Shown: one piece after another, positions 5,591-15,470 of the stretch | Layout of the letters: every line of letters begins with the position of its first letter | Numbering within the stretch: position 1 is the first letter of the stretch | DNA from: Nitrosomonas ureae | Lineage (GTDB): Bacteria; Pseudomonadota; Gammaproteobacteria; Burkholderiales; Nitrosomonadaceae | Assembly (NCBI RefSeq): GCF_900206265.1 | Contig: NZ_LT907782.1 | Span: forward strand, 2,852,001 to 2,916,000 | Direction: 5' to 3' | Length of the DNA stretch: 64,000 nucleotides | Made by a program: the position numbers and the translations under genes | Notes under the pieces: generated by a model | Database searches by the model: none | The model's input: only the letters and a program-made list of their open reading frames with translations | What the model was told of the DNA's origin: nothing

Positions 5591-8441
5591 CACCCCAGAT
5601 TGTGGGGAGTATGTGAAAAATACGCTTTCTACCTTCACCCGGTAAATTAACTTTCGGCTGCATGTGTTTACCATCGCCCTTCATATAACCCAACCCAATC
5701 AGCAATCGCGCAACCGCCCGATAATCAACACCCTTGCATATCTCCGCTTTGAACACCTCCGGATAGCAGTAATACTCAAGATTACCCTCAGCATCCTTAT
5801 CCCGGAAACCCGCTTTATTCAAAGTACGAGGGGCATGATTATCATCTACAGGCGCCCGTCCTATATCAGTAAACCTGGCTTCCCCATGCAGTTCCAGGAA
5901 ATGCCGCACCTGTTCGATCATCGTTCGTTCTTCCTTGTTGCCTTCACCACCGAATGCATGCAGCCATGCCTTAAAGCAGGTGATGGCGGCCTGCATTGCT
6001 TCCCCTGGCTGCCATCCGGTAATGCCCCAATCGGTAGCTAATTCACCCGCAGCACCGGCAATGGCAAACCGTGCCGCTACTCGCTGCGCTTGCCCGCTGG
6101 CTGCATTGGTCAATGTCGCTTTTTCAAACTTCAATCGCGCATCAGCTAAAGAATCACGTAAGGATTCACGATTCTTGAGCACCTGTTCAATGAAAGCAGG
6201 GAAAGCGGTACCATAATATTTATTAACTGCCAGCCCCAAGGCTTTGGCGAATTCATGGCCGTTATCGAAACCGTGCAGATTCTCAAAGCAACCCAAACCT
6301 TGCCCGGCATCGGCTGGAATATCGGCCATGCGTAACTCAGCCCCGGCGGGTGTTTTTTTGTTTGCTTCCGCCACATGCTGGCTTAAACTCAATTCACCTG
6401 CGGATAAAAACAACAACCGCCACTTGGCCGTATTGCGTGAGCCCCCATTCTGGTTTGCCCTAACCTTGGCCTGACCATTGGCCAGCATGTAGGCGGACTC
6501 ACCGGCAATTCTGGCATCGATCATTTTCAATTCATCTAATGTCAGAATTGCATCACAGTGGGATAGGGCAGTGCTTTCCAGTCCGTTATCCGTTGACCGC
6601 CACCGCTGTAAATACTCCGGTGAACCGCACACGCTACCGGCCACATATAACGCACTGGTTTTGCCGCTCGATGTGGTACCCCGGTAATGAAAGCCACCTG
6701 ATTCCATCTCTATCAAATGCAGCAACGGCGCAGCGAATGCAATCGATACTGCGAAGGTTAAACGGCTATTCCCTACGCACAAGGCGGCTACATGTTCGCG
6801 CCATTGCTTCAGTGTGCCACGCTGCCGGAACAGATTGGAATCAGGGCGGTTATCGCTGAATAACCACTCATCATCGGATTGACCGATAGAACCATCCGGC
6901 AATACAAAAACCAGATCATCATTGACACCATGCCAGCCGGTACGGTTAGTAGTCCGGGCGCGTTTCTCAGTGTCTTGTGTTTGCAAGTATTCAATGACTA
7001 ATTGCCGGGCTTTGGGCGCAATGGTCAATCCTTCGGATAACAGGCGGCTTGAAGCATCCAAACCATCGCCATTAAACGAACGGGCAGGGATAACCAATCG
7101 CTTGACTTTATTATCCGGATCGGAAAAACGTACCAGCGTACCCCATTCCCTGGAATCGACATCACGCGCCAATGCCAGCACTTCCAACCGTGCACATACC
7201 TTGCGGCGGCGATACGTTCCATCTTTGTTTTGTTCAACGTATAGAACGGCATCATCAACTAGCATGAAACTTTTTTGAGGAATTTTCTCTTGCTGTTCAT
7301 CAGGCTGGCCGATGGGGTTTTTATTAACGGAATCAGACGATATAAAAATATCTTCCCGATTCAGCAACAGATTGAAATGCGAAGCTTCCAAGCCACGTTC
7401 AACCAGATCAGCCGCATCATCACCGATGGCCAACGGTTCACCTTTTGCCAATACCGGCTTACGGTTTGAGCCTTCCCCTATCCATTCCGGATTAAATGAC
7501 AAATCTTCAGTATTCAAAACCCGAACCGAATGCGCACCCGCAGCCGTTAATTGCTTCATTAAATCATTGGCAGCTTTCTTACCGGCCAGATCGTTATCCG
7601 GGAAGATCACGCAATCACGTCCGGCAAGCGGGGCATAATCGGATTTGCTTACAGCCTGGCTTCCACCTTGCCAGCACAGTAGCGGATGATCGGGCAGCAG
7701 CTTTTGCAGGGCTTCCGCTGCCTTCTCACCTTCGACAAACCAGCAATCAGCATCAGGATATTGCAGCAATCCCGGCAACCCATAGAGCGGGCGTAAGCCT
7801 GGTGGTGCCGTGAACCGCCATTTATGCTTGCCGTCTTTCTCCCAAAGTGTCAACGGTGAGAATTGTTTTTTCTCACCTTCCGGTTTGTCATACCGGTCAT
7901 GATAAAAATTAATGCAACCATCTTTATCATGATAGGGATAGCGTTTTGTTGGTTTACCGTGTCTTGGGTGTGCAGCCGGTGGCTTAGGTGCATCGTTTGG
8001 CACCGGCATTACACATTGCCAGCCGTCACCATTACCATCCGGCGGAACCGTGGTAGCGTTCGACTCTTTCTTACTGAGTGATGGTTTACTATTGCCGGAT
8101 AATTTGGAATTGCTTCCGGCGCGTTTTGGCGGGTTGATTTGTTCCGGTTCAATCCCCAGAAATGCGGCCAGCCGCCCGGCTGCTTTAGATTGTGATTCAC
8201 TTTCCAAATAAGCAACCAGGCTGACCAGATCAAGCCCTTTATCACCGGTGGCGAAGTCTGACCATTTGCCGGTATGAAGATTGATCGAGAACGAGCCCGG
8301 CTGACTGTCCGATCTTTTGGGGTTCAGCGGCAGGTATTCGTCACCTTCACGCCTGCCACCGGGTAGCCAATGACTTAATATGGCATCGATGCTACCCAGC
8401 GCAGCGGATGCAACCTGTTTAATGTAGGTTATTTGCACCAT
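5577..8441 (-). CDS. DUF927/Toprim primase-helicase of an integrative element
   Basis: This 954-residue protein combines three parts. Residues 1-100 resemble the primase-like module that senses DNA (WSDFATGDKGLDLVSLVAYL). A Toprim-like domain follows, with EGEKAAEAL at about 237 and PDNDLAGKKAA at about 281. The DUF927 ATPase region has its Walker A GTTSSGKTS at 588-596 and Walker B-like AILTLDEL at 631-638. A C-terminal helical region (about 700-954) is seen in the same family. Proteins of this kind replicate integrated islands and satellites after excision. Translation starts at ATG 8441. The AlpA-like regulator upstream and the overlapping gene downstream support one replication operon. 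Confidence 0.88.
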   Translation of the reverse strand: MVQITYIKQVASAALGSIDAILSHWLPGGRREGDEYLPLNPKRSDSQPGSFSINLHTGKWSDFATGDKGLDLVSLVAYLESESQSKAAGRLAAFLGIEPEQINPPKRAGSNSKLSGNSKPSLSKKESNATTVPPDGNGDGWQCVMPVPNDAPKPPAAHPRHGKPTKRYPYHDKDGCINFYHDRYDKPEGEKKQFSPLTLWEKDGKHKWRFTAPPGLRPLYGLPGLLQYPDADCWFVEGEKAAEALQKLLPDHPLLCWQGGSQAVSKSDYAPLAGRDCVIFPDNDLAGKKAANDLMKQLTAAGAHSVRVLNTEDLSFNPEWIGEGSNRKPVLAKGEPLAIGDDAADLVERGLEASHFNLLLNREDIFISSDSVNKNPIGQPDEQQEKIPQKSFMLVDDAVLYVEQNKDGTYRRRKVCARLEVLALARDVDSREWGTLVRFSDPDNKVKRLVIPARSFNGDGLDASSRLLSEGLTIAPKARQLVIEYLQTQDTEKRARTTNRTGWHGVNDDLVFVLPDGSIGQSDDEWLFSDNRPDSNLFRQRGTLKQWREHVAALCVGNSRLTFAVSIAFAAPLLHLIEMESGGFHYRGTTSSGKTSALYVAGSVCGSPEYLQRWRSTDNGLESTALSHCDAILTLDELKMIDARIAGESAYMLANGQAKVRANQNGGSRNTAKWRLLFLSAGELSLSQHVAEANKKTPAGAELRMADIPADAGQGLGCFENLHGFDNGHEFAKALGLAVNKYYGTAFPAFIEQVLKNRESLRDSLADARLKFEKATLTNAASGQAQRVAARFAIAGAAGELATDWGITGWQPGEAMQAAITCFKAWLHAFGGEGNKEERTMIEQVRHFLELHGEARFTDIGRAPVDDNHAPRTLNKAGFRDKDAEGNLEYYCYPEVFKAEICKGVDYRAVARLLIGLGYMKGDGKHMQPKVNLPGEGRKRIFHILPTIWGDEND

Positions 8442-8477
8442 TATTCTCTTAAATTATTCATGGTTAAACTTCCTCCA

Positions 8478-8756
8478 TTACAGGTTGTTTTTTCTAGCAG
8501 AAAATTTGATCACTTCGCTTTTCTCGGGCTTTTTCCTTTCAGGTTTCTTGAGGATGAGGAGTACGGTTTTCTGAACCAATGCAAATTCATTGTCCTGCAA
8601 TGGTCTTAGGAAGTCTGAGAACTCTTCATACCAGTCCCTGAGCGCATAGCCTTTCCTGCGTTCTGGATCGATGTGTGAGACGTTGGCGGGTGTTGCGATG
8701 GGTGAAACTGATTTGGATTTACGGCGTGCGGACGTACTTTTTGATTGAGCAGCCAT
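8478..8756 (-). CDS. Small basic protein of the island replication operon
   Basis: A 92-residue protein starting at ATG 8756 behind a strong GGAGG ribosome-binding site. It is very basic at both ends (KSTSARRKSKSV; KKPERKKPEKSEVIKFSARK). The middle, GYALRDWYEEFSDFLRPL, is a short amphipathic helical region. It may bind nucleic acid. The same frame is open upstream to 9011, but the strong ribosome-binding site favours the short form. No family is recognised. Confidence 0.6.
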   Translation of the reverse strand: MAAQSKSTSARRKSKSVSPIATPANVSHIDPERRKGYALRDWYEEFSDFLRPLQDNEFALVQKTVLLILKKPERKKPEKSEVIKFSARKNNL

Positions 8757-9011
8757 GATTGGCCTCCTTCTAGATTTGTTGAATTTAACCCTTGTTGAGA
8801 GGGCGACCGGGTACTTCAACACCGCTAGAAGACGGCTTGCAACTTTCCCGATTCGCATCGGTATTTTATCGTTGCCCACTACCCGGCCATTAAAAACTAT
8901 GGGCGTAAAAAAACCACGACTATCGGGCGCGGAGCTTTCCGCTTCTAGAGGTGTGTTGAGCACCTGAGCAAAAGAATAATCCCTGTAAGGGGGTGAAGTC
9001 AACGGGAACAT
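8757..9011 (-). other. Conserved-looking leader frame upstream of the small basic protein gene
   Basis: This in-frame 85-codon extension reads MFPLTSPPYRDYSFAQVL and then DSRGFFTPIVFNGRVVGN. It looks like real protein sequence rather than random frame. It overlaps the end of the next upstream gene (stop at 8999). It may be a short leader peptide or part of a longer product. I cannot decide from the sequence. Confidence 0.3.
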
Positions 9012-9229
9012 TTTGAACGCCTCCCGTTTAACCGGCGATCAAACCAATTACAGAACTCTTTAGCAGCAAGATGTTCTTTTCTGATATGGTTAGGATGATC
9101 CTTAAGCCACGCCTTCAACATTTGCTCAGCAGTAGAACCACGGGCAGGCGGTGAAATTCTGCACGCGCATCCTTCGCTGTGCAGCCTATGGGTTTCAATT
9201 ATTCTATTTACAGGCGCAAAATTATTCAT
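8999..9229 (-). CDS. Small island protein of unknown function
   Basis: From ATG 9229 this gives 76 residues beginning MNNFAPVNRIIETHRLHSEG. It contains CACRISPPARGSTAEQML and a C-terminal KEFCNWFDRRLNGRRSKC that could be a short basic helix. It starts four bases after the end of the AlpA-like gene, so the two form an operon. Two cysteines sit next to each other around residue 20. No family is recognised. Confidence 0.5.
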   Translation of the reverse strand: MNNFAPVNRIIETHRLHSEGCACRISPPARGSTAEQMLKAWLKDHPNHIRKEHLAAKEFCNWFDRRLNGRRSKCSR

Positions 9230-9233
9230 ATCT

Positions 9234-9497
9234 TTATGCCTTTGGATGTTTGCTGGATGCCGTGTTGATTTGATCATGAATCCATTGCTGCACCTCAAAT
9301 TCGCGCCAGCGGCTGGCTGTGCCGATCTTTACTGGTTTGGGGAATTTACCTTCTTTCATTAACTGATATAGAAAGCTAGTTTTAAAACCGGTCTGGAATT
9401 CGACTTCAGCAAGACATAAGAGCCGTTCAAGCTGTGATGTCGATTGATGTTTTTTTGGCTGCAACTGCTGTTGCGGAGTGGATATAGTTTGATTCAT
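9234..9497 (-). CDS. AlpA-like helix-turn-helix regulator
   Basis: An 87-residue protein. After a polar N-terminus, residues about 25-75 (LLCLAEVEFQTGFKTSFLYQ, then MKEGKFPKPVKIGTASRWRE and FEVQQWIHDQI) form the MerR/AlpA-type winged helix found in excisionases and AlpA regulators. AlpA proteins activate excision or the replication operon of P4-like islands. The gene has a clear AAGGAG site and is first in a minus-strand series leading to the primase, so it probably controls that operon. Confidence 0.85.
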   Translation of the reverse strand: MNQTISTPQQQLQPKKHQSTSQLERLLCLAEVEFQTGFKTSFLYQLMKEGKFPKPVKIGTASRWREFEVQQWIHDQINTASSKHPKA

Positions 9498-9602
9498 TAG
9501 TGCTCCTTAACGTTATATACATGGCCGTATTCCTTGGCACGGAATACTTGTTAAGGAATGTAATGATTTGGAATAGGTATTTCGAGAAGCTTGCCTATCT
9601 AT

Positions 9603-10199
9603 TTATACTGACTTAGCTCTTTTCTTTTCGTGGGACTTAAACTCTTTGGTCAATAAGTGCTTCCTGATCGATTCATGAGCTTTATCAGGGAAAGCAAGGT
9701 TTTCTCTAACTAACCGAGCTAATAGCGAAGCGGATGTATTTACAGGGTTATTCTGCCTAATGCGCTCGGCCTCTTTTTCCCAGTCTTTCTTGTTTTTTTC
9801 AGAATACTTGGTGCAAGATTGTTGCAAGCTTTTGATTCTCTTATTATCTTTTGCTATAACTATCTTTGCCAGCTCGACCAGCGGCTTATCATTCTGGTAA
9901 TTTCTCTCAATAATCGCTAATTCTCTTTCTAGAACAATTATTTGTTTTTTGTATCGAAGAGCACCATTTGATTTACATGTGCTTCGAATTGGTTCGAATA
10001 AATTACTAAAACAATTTTCTGTGTTATTTGAAATTGGAGATAGTATTTTAAAAATATTCACTAAAGCATCAGGAATGCTCGCAGCTTCAATTCTTCTGGC
10101 AAATCTCCCAGGCTCAAGCAATTCTTTAATTTGATCCGGCAATTCAGGAGTAGTTATTTTTCTAATGTGGTCAGAAAGATCGATAGGATCATTAAGCAT
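9603..10199 (-). CDS. Unknown island protein with coiled-coil centre
   Basis: The start at ATG 10199 is chosen because AAGGGG precedes it at the right distance, giving 198 residues. The N-terminal third is acidic (LNDPIDLSDHIRKITTPELP). The centre (about 95-160) is rich in Lys, Glu and Gln with coiled-coil character (KKQIIVLERELAIIERNYQN). The C-terminus is basic (KSHEKKRAKS). No known domain is seen. It lies upstream of the AlpA-like gene on the same strand, 105 bp away, probably a separate unit. Confidence 0.6.
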   Translation of the reverse strand: MLNDPIDLSDHIRKITTPELPDQIKELLEPGRFARRIEAASIPDALVNIFKILSPISNNTENCFSNLFEPIRSTCKSNGALRYKKQIIVLERELAIIERNYQNDKPLVELAKIVIAKDNKRIKSLQQSCTKYSEKNKKDWEKEAERIRQNNPVNTSASLLARLVRENLAFPDKAHESIRKHLLTKEFKSHEKKRAKSV

Positions 10200-10238
10200 A
10201 TACCACCCCTTCAAAGTGCCCCCTTCAAGGTAAGTCAC

Positions 10239-10591
10239 CCCAAGGCGGTGAAGGTCTCCGCTTTTCGCCTGGCCTAGCTATGGGATGATGAAATTATTCT
10301 AACCTAAAACCCGATTTCTAAATTTGTAATTTTCCTAGTTATTAGGTAATCCTCCCCAGGATTTGACTGAATTGATCAATTTAAAACGTAAAGTAACGGA
10401 TAAAAATGCCGCTATTTATCATTTTGATTGCAAGGAACATCCATAAAATGCCTCCATTTTCCAAAGCACGCGAAGTTCATCAAGCGCGCATTAAGCAATA
10501 ACAATTACGCATTCCCGAATATTTTTGGGATACATCATAGTCAGCAATCAATTGTAGCAATCACCAATCAATAGCTGGAATAGGGATAGTT
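10239..10591. other. Non-coding stretch before the rhs gene
   Basis: No gene is supported. A short phase around 10448-10500 reads like the tail of a lost gene (MPPFSKAREVHQARIKQ). The last 40 bp, with TAGGGATAG before ATG 10592, would hold the rhs ribosome-binding site. Confidence 0.45.
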
Positions 10592-13500
10592 ATGTCATTA
10601 AGTTTTATAAAAAACAATCATTCACTAAGCTCAATTTTGTTTTTTCTTTTGACATTTTTAACTCTAGGATTCAAATCAGCTTTGGTCAAAGCTGAAATAT
10701 TTTCTTATCCTGCGCAGCTTGAAGGATGTTGGGTTCCAATTTTTGGAAATAACTCCACTCCTATCAAATCAACTTGTGAGGCTTCAATATCTCCAGGTTG
10801 GCCTAATTTCCAGTGTAATCCAAGTAAAGTAACTGTACTGCAAACAATTTCATGTAGCGGTTTTGATACCACTACACAATCAAATTTTACATGGAGCAAT
10901 CTTAATGCATACCCATTATATACATGTTTGTATGGAGGAAAAAAAGCTTCATGGCTTTATGAAGGGGGCATTGAATTTACTCCATTTTCTTGCGACATTA
11001 ATAGCACTTCTGAAAAAATAATTTCTACCAAAAACCTGGGTAATCATTCAACCTGTGATTCGATAGGAAACCCGGTACACCCCAGAACCGGCAATAAAAG
11101 CACCACTGAGTCAGACTATAATTCTACGTCATTTGACTTTACCCGCTATTACAACAGCCAACAAAATAAGCTCGATCGCAATATCGGCATTCAATGGCGC
11201 AATAACTATGGTGGCCGGTTAGTTTTAAACCCGACAGCAACACCTCCCATTACGTTTGCAGAACGCCCCGATGGCAGAACGATATTCTTCAGACTTAATG
11301 GTGGTCTATGGGTAGGTGATGGTGACATATCCGACAAGATCATTGAAGTTCCCAGTAGTGGCTGGCAGCTAACCACAGCCGACGACACGATCGAAACCTA
11401 CAATACTTCAGGTAAATTACTCTCCATCACCGATCGTAATGACCGCACGCAAACACTGAGCTATGACACCTATGACCGTTTAGCGACTGTCACCGACGAT
11501 ACCGGTCGCACACTGAGCTTTACTTACGATGGTTCCAGTCGCATTGCGACCATGACTGATCCGGGCAATGGCGTGTATCAATATGCTTATGACACCAACG
11601 GTAATCTGACTTCAGTTATCTATCCCGATGCTAAAACCCGCACCTATCATTACAACGAACAAGCCTATACTGGCAATACCAATCTACCCAATGCACTGAC
11701 CGGCATCACCGATGAGAACGGGGTGCGCTATGCAACCTATACCTACGATACGCAAGGCCGGGCGGTGGTAACCGAACACGCAGGAGGTGTTGAGCGCTAT
11801 GTGTTGGGTTACAGCACCGATGGCAGCAATACCATCGTCACCGATCCCTTAAACAGCCAATACACACATAATTTCCAAACCATCCTGGGTGTAGCCAAAA
11901 GCACCGGCCAATCGCAACCGGCGGGCTCCGGTTGCAATGCCGCATCTTCCGCGATCACTTATGATGTGAATGGTAATGTCGCCAGCCGTGCCGATTTCAA
12001 TGGCAATAAAACCTGTTATGTGTTCGATCTGAACCGGAATCTGGAAATTGCCCGGGTTGAAGGTTTGGACAGCAGCAGCAACTGCCCGGGGGACGTAATC
12101 GGCTATAACCCTGCTGCCAACAGCAGCGAGCGTAAAATACTCACCGAATGGCATGTGAATTACCGCCTGCCGGTCAAAATCACCGAAGCCGGACGGGAAA
12201 CCAGCTATGTCTTTGACACCCACGGCAACGTCACGCAGTATCAGATCAAGGATACCGCGACCAATGCCAAGCGCATATGGAATACCAGCTATGTCTATCA
12301 CACCGGCATCCCCGGCGTGATCGTGCAAAAAACCGAGAACGGCCCGCGCACCGATGTGACGGATGTCACCACCACCGACTATTACGCACCGGATGCCGCC
12401 TGTACTGGCGGTCATCTGGGTTGCCGTGCGCAAGTGGCCAGTATCGCCAACGCATTGGGCCATGTCACCCAGATCACACGCTATAACGCCCACGGCCAGC
12501 CAGAGGAAATCATCGATCCCAACGGATTGACTACAACACTTACCTACGATGTCCGTCAACGGTTATTGAGCCGCACGGTTGGAGCCGAGATCACCAGCTA
12601 CCAATATGACAACGCCGGACAACTTAAAAAAATCATCGCTCCGGACAGCAGTTTCCTAAGTTACACCTACGATGCCGCACACCGCTTGACCGGTATTGCC
12701 GATAATCTCGGCAACCGCGTGCAGTATACCTTGGACAATAGGGGCAACCGTACCCAGGAGCAATGGTTCGATCCGCTCAATAACGTCACAAAAACCCAGC
12801 AACGCGAATACGATGCGCTAAGCCGTCTATGGAAAGATATCGGCGCACAAAGCCAGACCACGCAGTATCAATACGACGCGCAAGGCAATCTGAAGCAGAT
12901 CATCGATCCGTTATTGCATACCGCCAGCTATCAGTTTGATGCACGCAACCGCCTGACACAAATCACCGATGCGGCCAGCGGTATCACCGGCCAAATGCAA
13001 GATGCGCTGGATCAGATCACGCAGGTATCCGATCCGCGCGATATCGACACCGTATACACCTACAATGGTTTAGGCGACGTCATGCAGGAAGTATCCGCCG
13101 ATCGCGGCACCATTGATTACACCTACGATACCGCCGGTAATCTCAAGACGGTGACCGATGCGCGCGGCGTCAAACATACCTATACCTGGGATGCGATTAA
13201 CCGTCCCACCAAGCGCGCCCACGTCACTGTGAGCGGCGTTCCCGGCGTGGCCGCATTGATCTGGAGCTACGATACCGGAACCAACGGTATTGGCCGTCTG
13301 ACCGGCATGTCGGATGAATCCGGTTCAACCAGTTTCAGCTATGACCTGCATGGCCGATTGCTCAACAAAACCCAGATCGCCAAAAGCGGCACCAGCGACT
13401 ACACGCAAACGCTGGAATATCAGTACGACAGCTTTGGTCGCACGATACAGATGACTTATCCTTCCGGCACGCAGGTAACCACCGCTTATGGTGCCGACGG

Positions 13501-14986
13501 CCGCCCGAATGAAATCCGGGTCAATGGCAATGTGTTATTGAGCAATATCGTCTATCAACCGTTTGGCGAGCCCAAAAGCTGGGTGTGGGGTAATAACCAG
13601 GCGTATGCGCGTAGTTTCGATTCCGACGGTAGAATCAAAACCCATCGTGTGGACGGCGATACCCGCACGCTGATCTATGATGCCGCCAGCCGCATCATCA
13701 ACACCGTCGACACCAACCCGGTATATAACCGCACCTATGATTATGACGCATTGAATCGGCTGACCAGCCAATCCGACAACACCAGTTTCTTACTGTGGGG
13801 TTATGACGCCAACAGCAACCGCACCAATGCGCAATTCGGCAGTGCCAATCATCTCTATACTGTGGCGACTGACAGCAACCGTTTGCAGAGTGTCGCAGGG
13901 CCGGTGATGAAAACGTACACCTATGATGCCGCCGGAAATCCGTTGAGTGATGGCGTCACCACCTTTACCTGGAATGTTGCCGGCAAGCTTTCAACCACGG
14001 TCAATAACGGCAAGACGCACACGTACCGATACAATGCTTTGGATCAACGCGTCAGCAAGAATGGCCCGCTGAGTTCTAAGTTTACTTTCTTCTATGACGA
14101 AGCCGGGCAATTGATCGGTGAATACCGCGACAATTCGACCACCGCCACACCGACGGATGACTGGCTGGTCAGACAGGAAACCATCTGGCTCGAAGACATT
14201 CCGGTGGCCGTGATCCGCAAACCCACCGCAACCGGCCCGATTCAGACTTACTTCATCCATGCCGATCATCTCAACACCCCGAGAGTGATCGTCAATCAGA
14301 GCAACAATGCGGTGTGGCGTTGGGAAAACACCCACGCCTTCGGTGCCAACCTGCCGGATGAAGACCCGGACAATAATAGCCAATTATTCGAATATCATCC
14401 CAGATTCCCGGGGCAGTATTTTGATAAGGAAACCAATCTGCATTACAACTATTTCCGATATTATGAGCCTGAAACTGGGCGGTATGTCTCGCCTGATCCC
14501 ATTGGGCTTGCGGGTGGGTTGAATGCTTACCTTTATACAACTGCAAATCCACTCAGCTATATCGATCCATACGGTTTGTTTGAGTTACCTGTTTTATCTC
14601 AGGGCTTTGTAGATGCCACCGCAGGCTTTGGTGATGCCATTAGCTCTGGATTTGGATTATTTAACACAAGCTTGTCTGAATTGGCTCGAAAAGCAATAGA
14701 CGTAAATGATTCTGTTAATCAGTGTTCAACTGCATATTCGAATGGTCGATATGCTGGTTATGGATTAAGTTTTGGTTTAGGTGGATATGGTCTGGCAAAA
14801 GGAGTAATGGCATTGGGTCCCGGAGGCAGAGTAATTGGTCACCCTGCTTATGGAGGAAAGACTATAGATGGGCTTCGTAGTGGTGAAATTAGATTTGGTT
14901 GGAGTCGTAATAATGGGCCTACTTTGAGATTAGGTGTCAGAAATAGGCATTTTGATATTGTTAAATTGAGATCATCTAAGCAATAA
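10592..14986 (+). CDS. Secreted Rhs-repeat protein with variable C-terminal tip (polymorphic toxin)
   Basis: This 1464-residue protein begins with a signal peptide (hydrophobic SSILFFLLTFLTLGF, cut near residue 34). Residues about 35-155 are Cys-rich and of unknown fold. From about 155 (CDSIGNPVHPRTGNKS) to 1320 it is a long array of RHS/YD repeats (YDxxGNL, YDAAHRLTGI and similar) that build a hollow shell. The conserved RHS core (HADHLNTPRVI; YYEPETGRYVSPDPIGLAGG) ends at DPYGL, residue 1329. The last 135 residues are a separate tip: a Gly/Ala-rich linker then VIGHPAYGGKTIDGLRSGEI and RLGVRNRHFDIVKL. The repeat DNA is clearly more GC-rich than the two ends. The tip is probably a toxin delivered to neighbouring cells; its activity is not recognised. 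Confidence 0.9.
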   Translation: MSLSFIKNNHSLSSILFFLLTFLTLGFKSALVKAEIFSYPAQLEGCWVPIFGNNSTPIKSTCEASISPGWPNFQCNPSKVTVLQTISCSGFDTTTQSNFTWSNLNAYPLYTCLYGGKKASWLYEGGIEFTPFSCDINSTSEKIISTKNLGNHSTCDSIGNPVHPRTGNKSTTESDYNSTSFDFTRYYNSQQNKLDRNIGIQWRNNYGGRLVLNPTATPPITFAERPDGRTIFFRLNGGLWVGDGDISDKIIEVPSSGWQLTTADDTIETYNTSGKLLSITDRNDRTQTLSYDTYDRLATVTDDTGRTLSFTYDGSSRIATMTDPGNGVYQYAYDTNGNLTSVIYPDAKTRTYHYNEQAYTGNTNLPNALTGITDENGVRYATYTYDTQGRAVVTEHAGGVERYVLGYSTDGSNTIVTDPLNSQYTHNFQTILGVAKSTGQSQPAGSGCNAASSAITYDVNGNVASRADFNGNKTCYVFDLNRNLEIARVEGLDSSSNCPGDVIGYNPAANSSERKILTEWHVNYRLPVKITEAGRETSYVFDTHGNVTQYQIKDTATNAKRIWNTSYVYHTGIPGVIVQKTENGPRTDVTDVTTTDYYAPDAACTGGHLGCRAQVASIANALGHVTQITRYNAHGQPEEIIDPNGLTTTLTYDVRQRLLSRTVGAEITSYQYDNAGQLKKIIAPDSSFLSYTYDAAHRLTGIADNLGNRVQYTLDNRGNRTQEQWFDPLNNVTKTQQREYDALSRLWKDIGAQSQTTQYQYDAQGNLKQIIDPLLHTASYQFDARNRLTQITDAASGITGQMQDALDQITQVSDPRDIDTVYTYNGLGDVMQEVSADRGTIDYTYDTAGNLKTVTDARGVKHTYTWDAINRPTKRAHVTVSGVPGVAALIWSYDTGTNGIGRLTGMSDESGSTSFSYDLHGRLLNKTQIAKSGTSDYTQTLEYQYDSFGRTIQMTYPSGTQVTTAYGADGRPNEIRVNGNVLLSNIVYQPFGEPKSWVWGNNQAYARSFDSDGRIKTHRVDGDTRTLIYDAASRIINTVDTNPVYNRTYDYDALNRLTSQSDNTSFLLWGYDANSNRTNAQFGSANHLYTVATDSNRLQSVAGPVMKTYTYDAAGNPLSDGVTTFTWNVAGKLSTTVNNGKTHTYRYNALDQRVSKNGPLSSKFTFFYDEAGQLIGEYRDNSTTATPTDDWLVRQETIWLEDIPVAVIRKPTATGPIQTYFIHADHLNTPRVIVNQSNNAVWRWENTHAFGANLPDEDPDNNSQLFEYHPRFPGQYFDKETNLHYNYFRYYEPETGRYVSPDPIGLAGGLNAYLYTTANPLSYIDPYGLFELPVLSQGFVDATAGFGDAISSGFGLFNTSLSELARKAIDVNDSVNQCSTAYSNGRYAGYGLSFGLGGYGLAKGVMALGPGGRVIGHPAYGGKTIDGLRSGEIRFGWSRNNGPTLRLGVRNRHFDIVKLRSSKQ

Positions 14987-14995
14987 GGAGTAACT

Positions 14996-15310
14996 ATGAA
15001 ATTCATGTTTCACATGCACGATGTAATAAAAATCCCGGGGAAAATATTTGAGGATCTTTCCTTAGAGGAGGTGGCATTGATGATAGAGGCGGATTCGTCC
15101 ATATCACCGAATGGAAATAATTATTTTGCTAGTTGTGCATTAGATGAGTTTCTACATAACACCAAATTGGAACGAGAGGATTTGAGGAAATTACAGGAAG
15201 AAATTCTGAAGCATATTTATATTGAACTTCCGGGATTAAATGAAAAGAAGATAAATACTGATTATCTGATGGCAATGGTGTCCAGATTAAGGGCAGCTCA
15301 TAAAATTTAG
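14996..15310 (+). CDS. Probable immunity protein for the Rhs tip
   Basis: A 104-residue cytoplasmic protein, ATG 14996, ten bases after the rhs stop with an AAGGAG site overlapping the rhs end. It is acidic in the first half (FEDLSLEEVALMIEADSS) and helical after that (NTKLEREDLRKLQEEILKHI). It has no signal peptide or membrane segment. Small acidic proteins directly behind a toxin tip are usually its antidote. No known immunity family is recognised, so the role is inferred from position and AT-rich base use matching the tip. Confidence 0.65.
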   Translation: MKFMFHMHDVIKIPGKIFEDLSLEEVALMIEADSSISPNGNNYFASCALDEFLHNTKLEREDLRKLQEEILKHIYIELPGLNEKKINTDYLMAMVSRLRAAHKI

Positions 15311-15470
15311 AAAGAGGACTTACGAGGGATTAAGAAGTGCAGGTAAAAATGACGCAGAAATTAGGGCTTCTGCTGGAAGAACAAATTTCCCTCTAAATGT
15401 GATTGGAGCGCAAGCTAGTGTTGGAGGCGCAATATTGTTAGGACTATCAAATTGTGGATGTTCGCAATGA
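15311..15470 (+). pseudogene. Orphan Rhs C-terminal tip fragment
   Basis: Directly behind the immunity-like gene, an open frame without its own start reads RTYEGLRSAGKNDAEIRASA, then GRTNFPLNVIGAQASVGG and ILLGLSNCGCSQ, with its stop overlapping the next ATG (ATGA at 15467-15470). Stop-start overlap and lack of a start codon are typical of displaced toxin tips kept behind an active rhs gene. The tip's function is unknown. Confidence 0.5.

Noticed and set aside
11849..12559. Long open frame opposite to the rhs gene
   Set aside because: It is an antisense shadow of the repeat-rich rhs core with no ribosome-binding site and no family-like motif.
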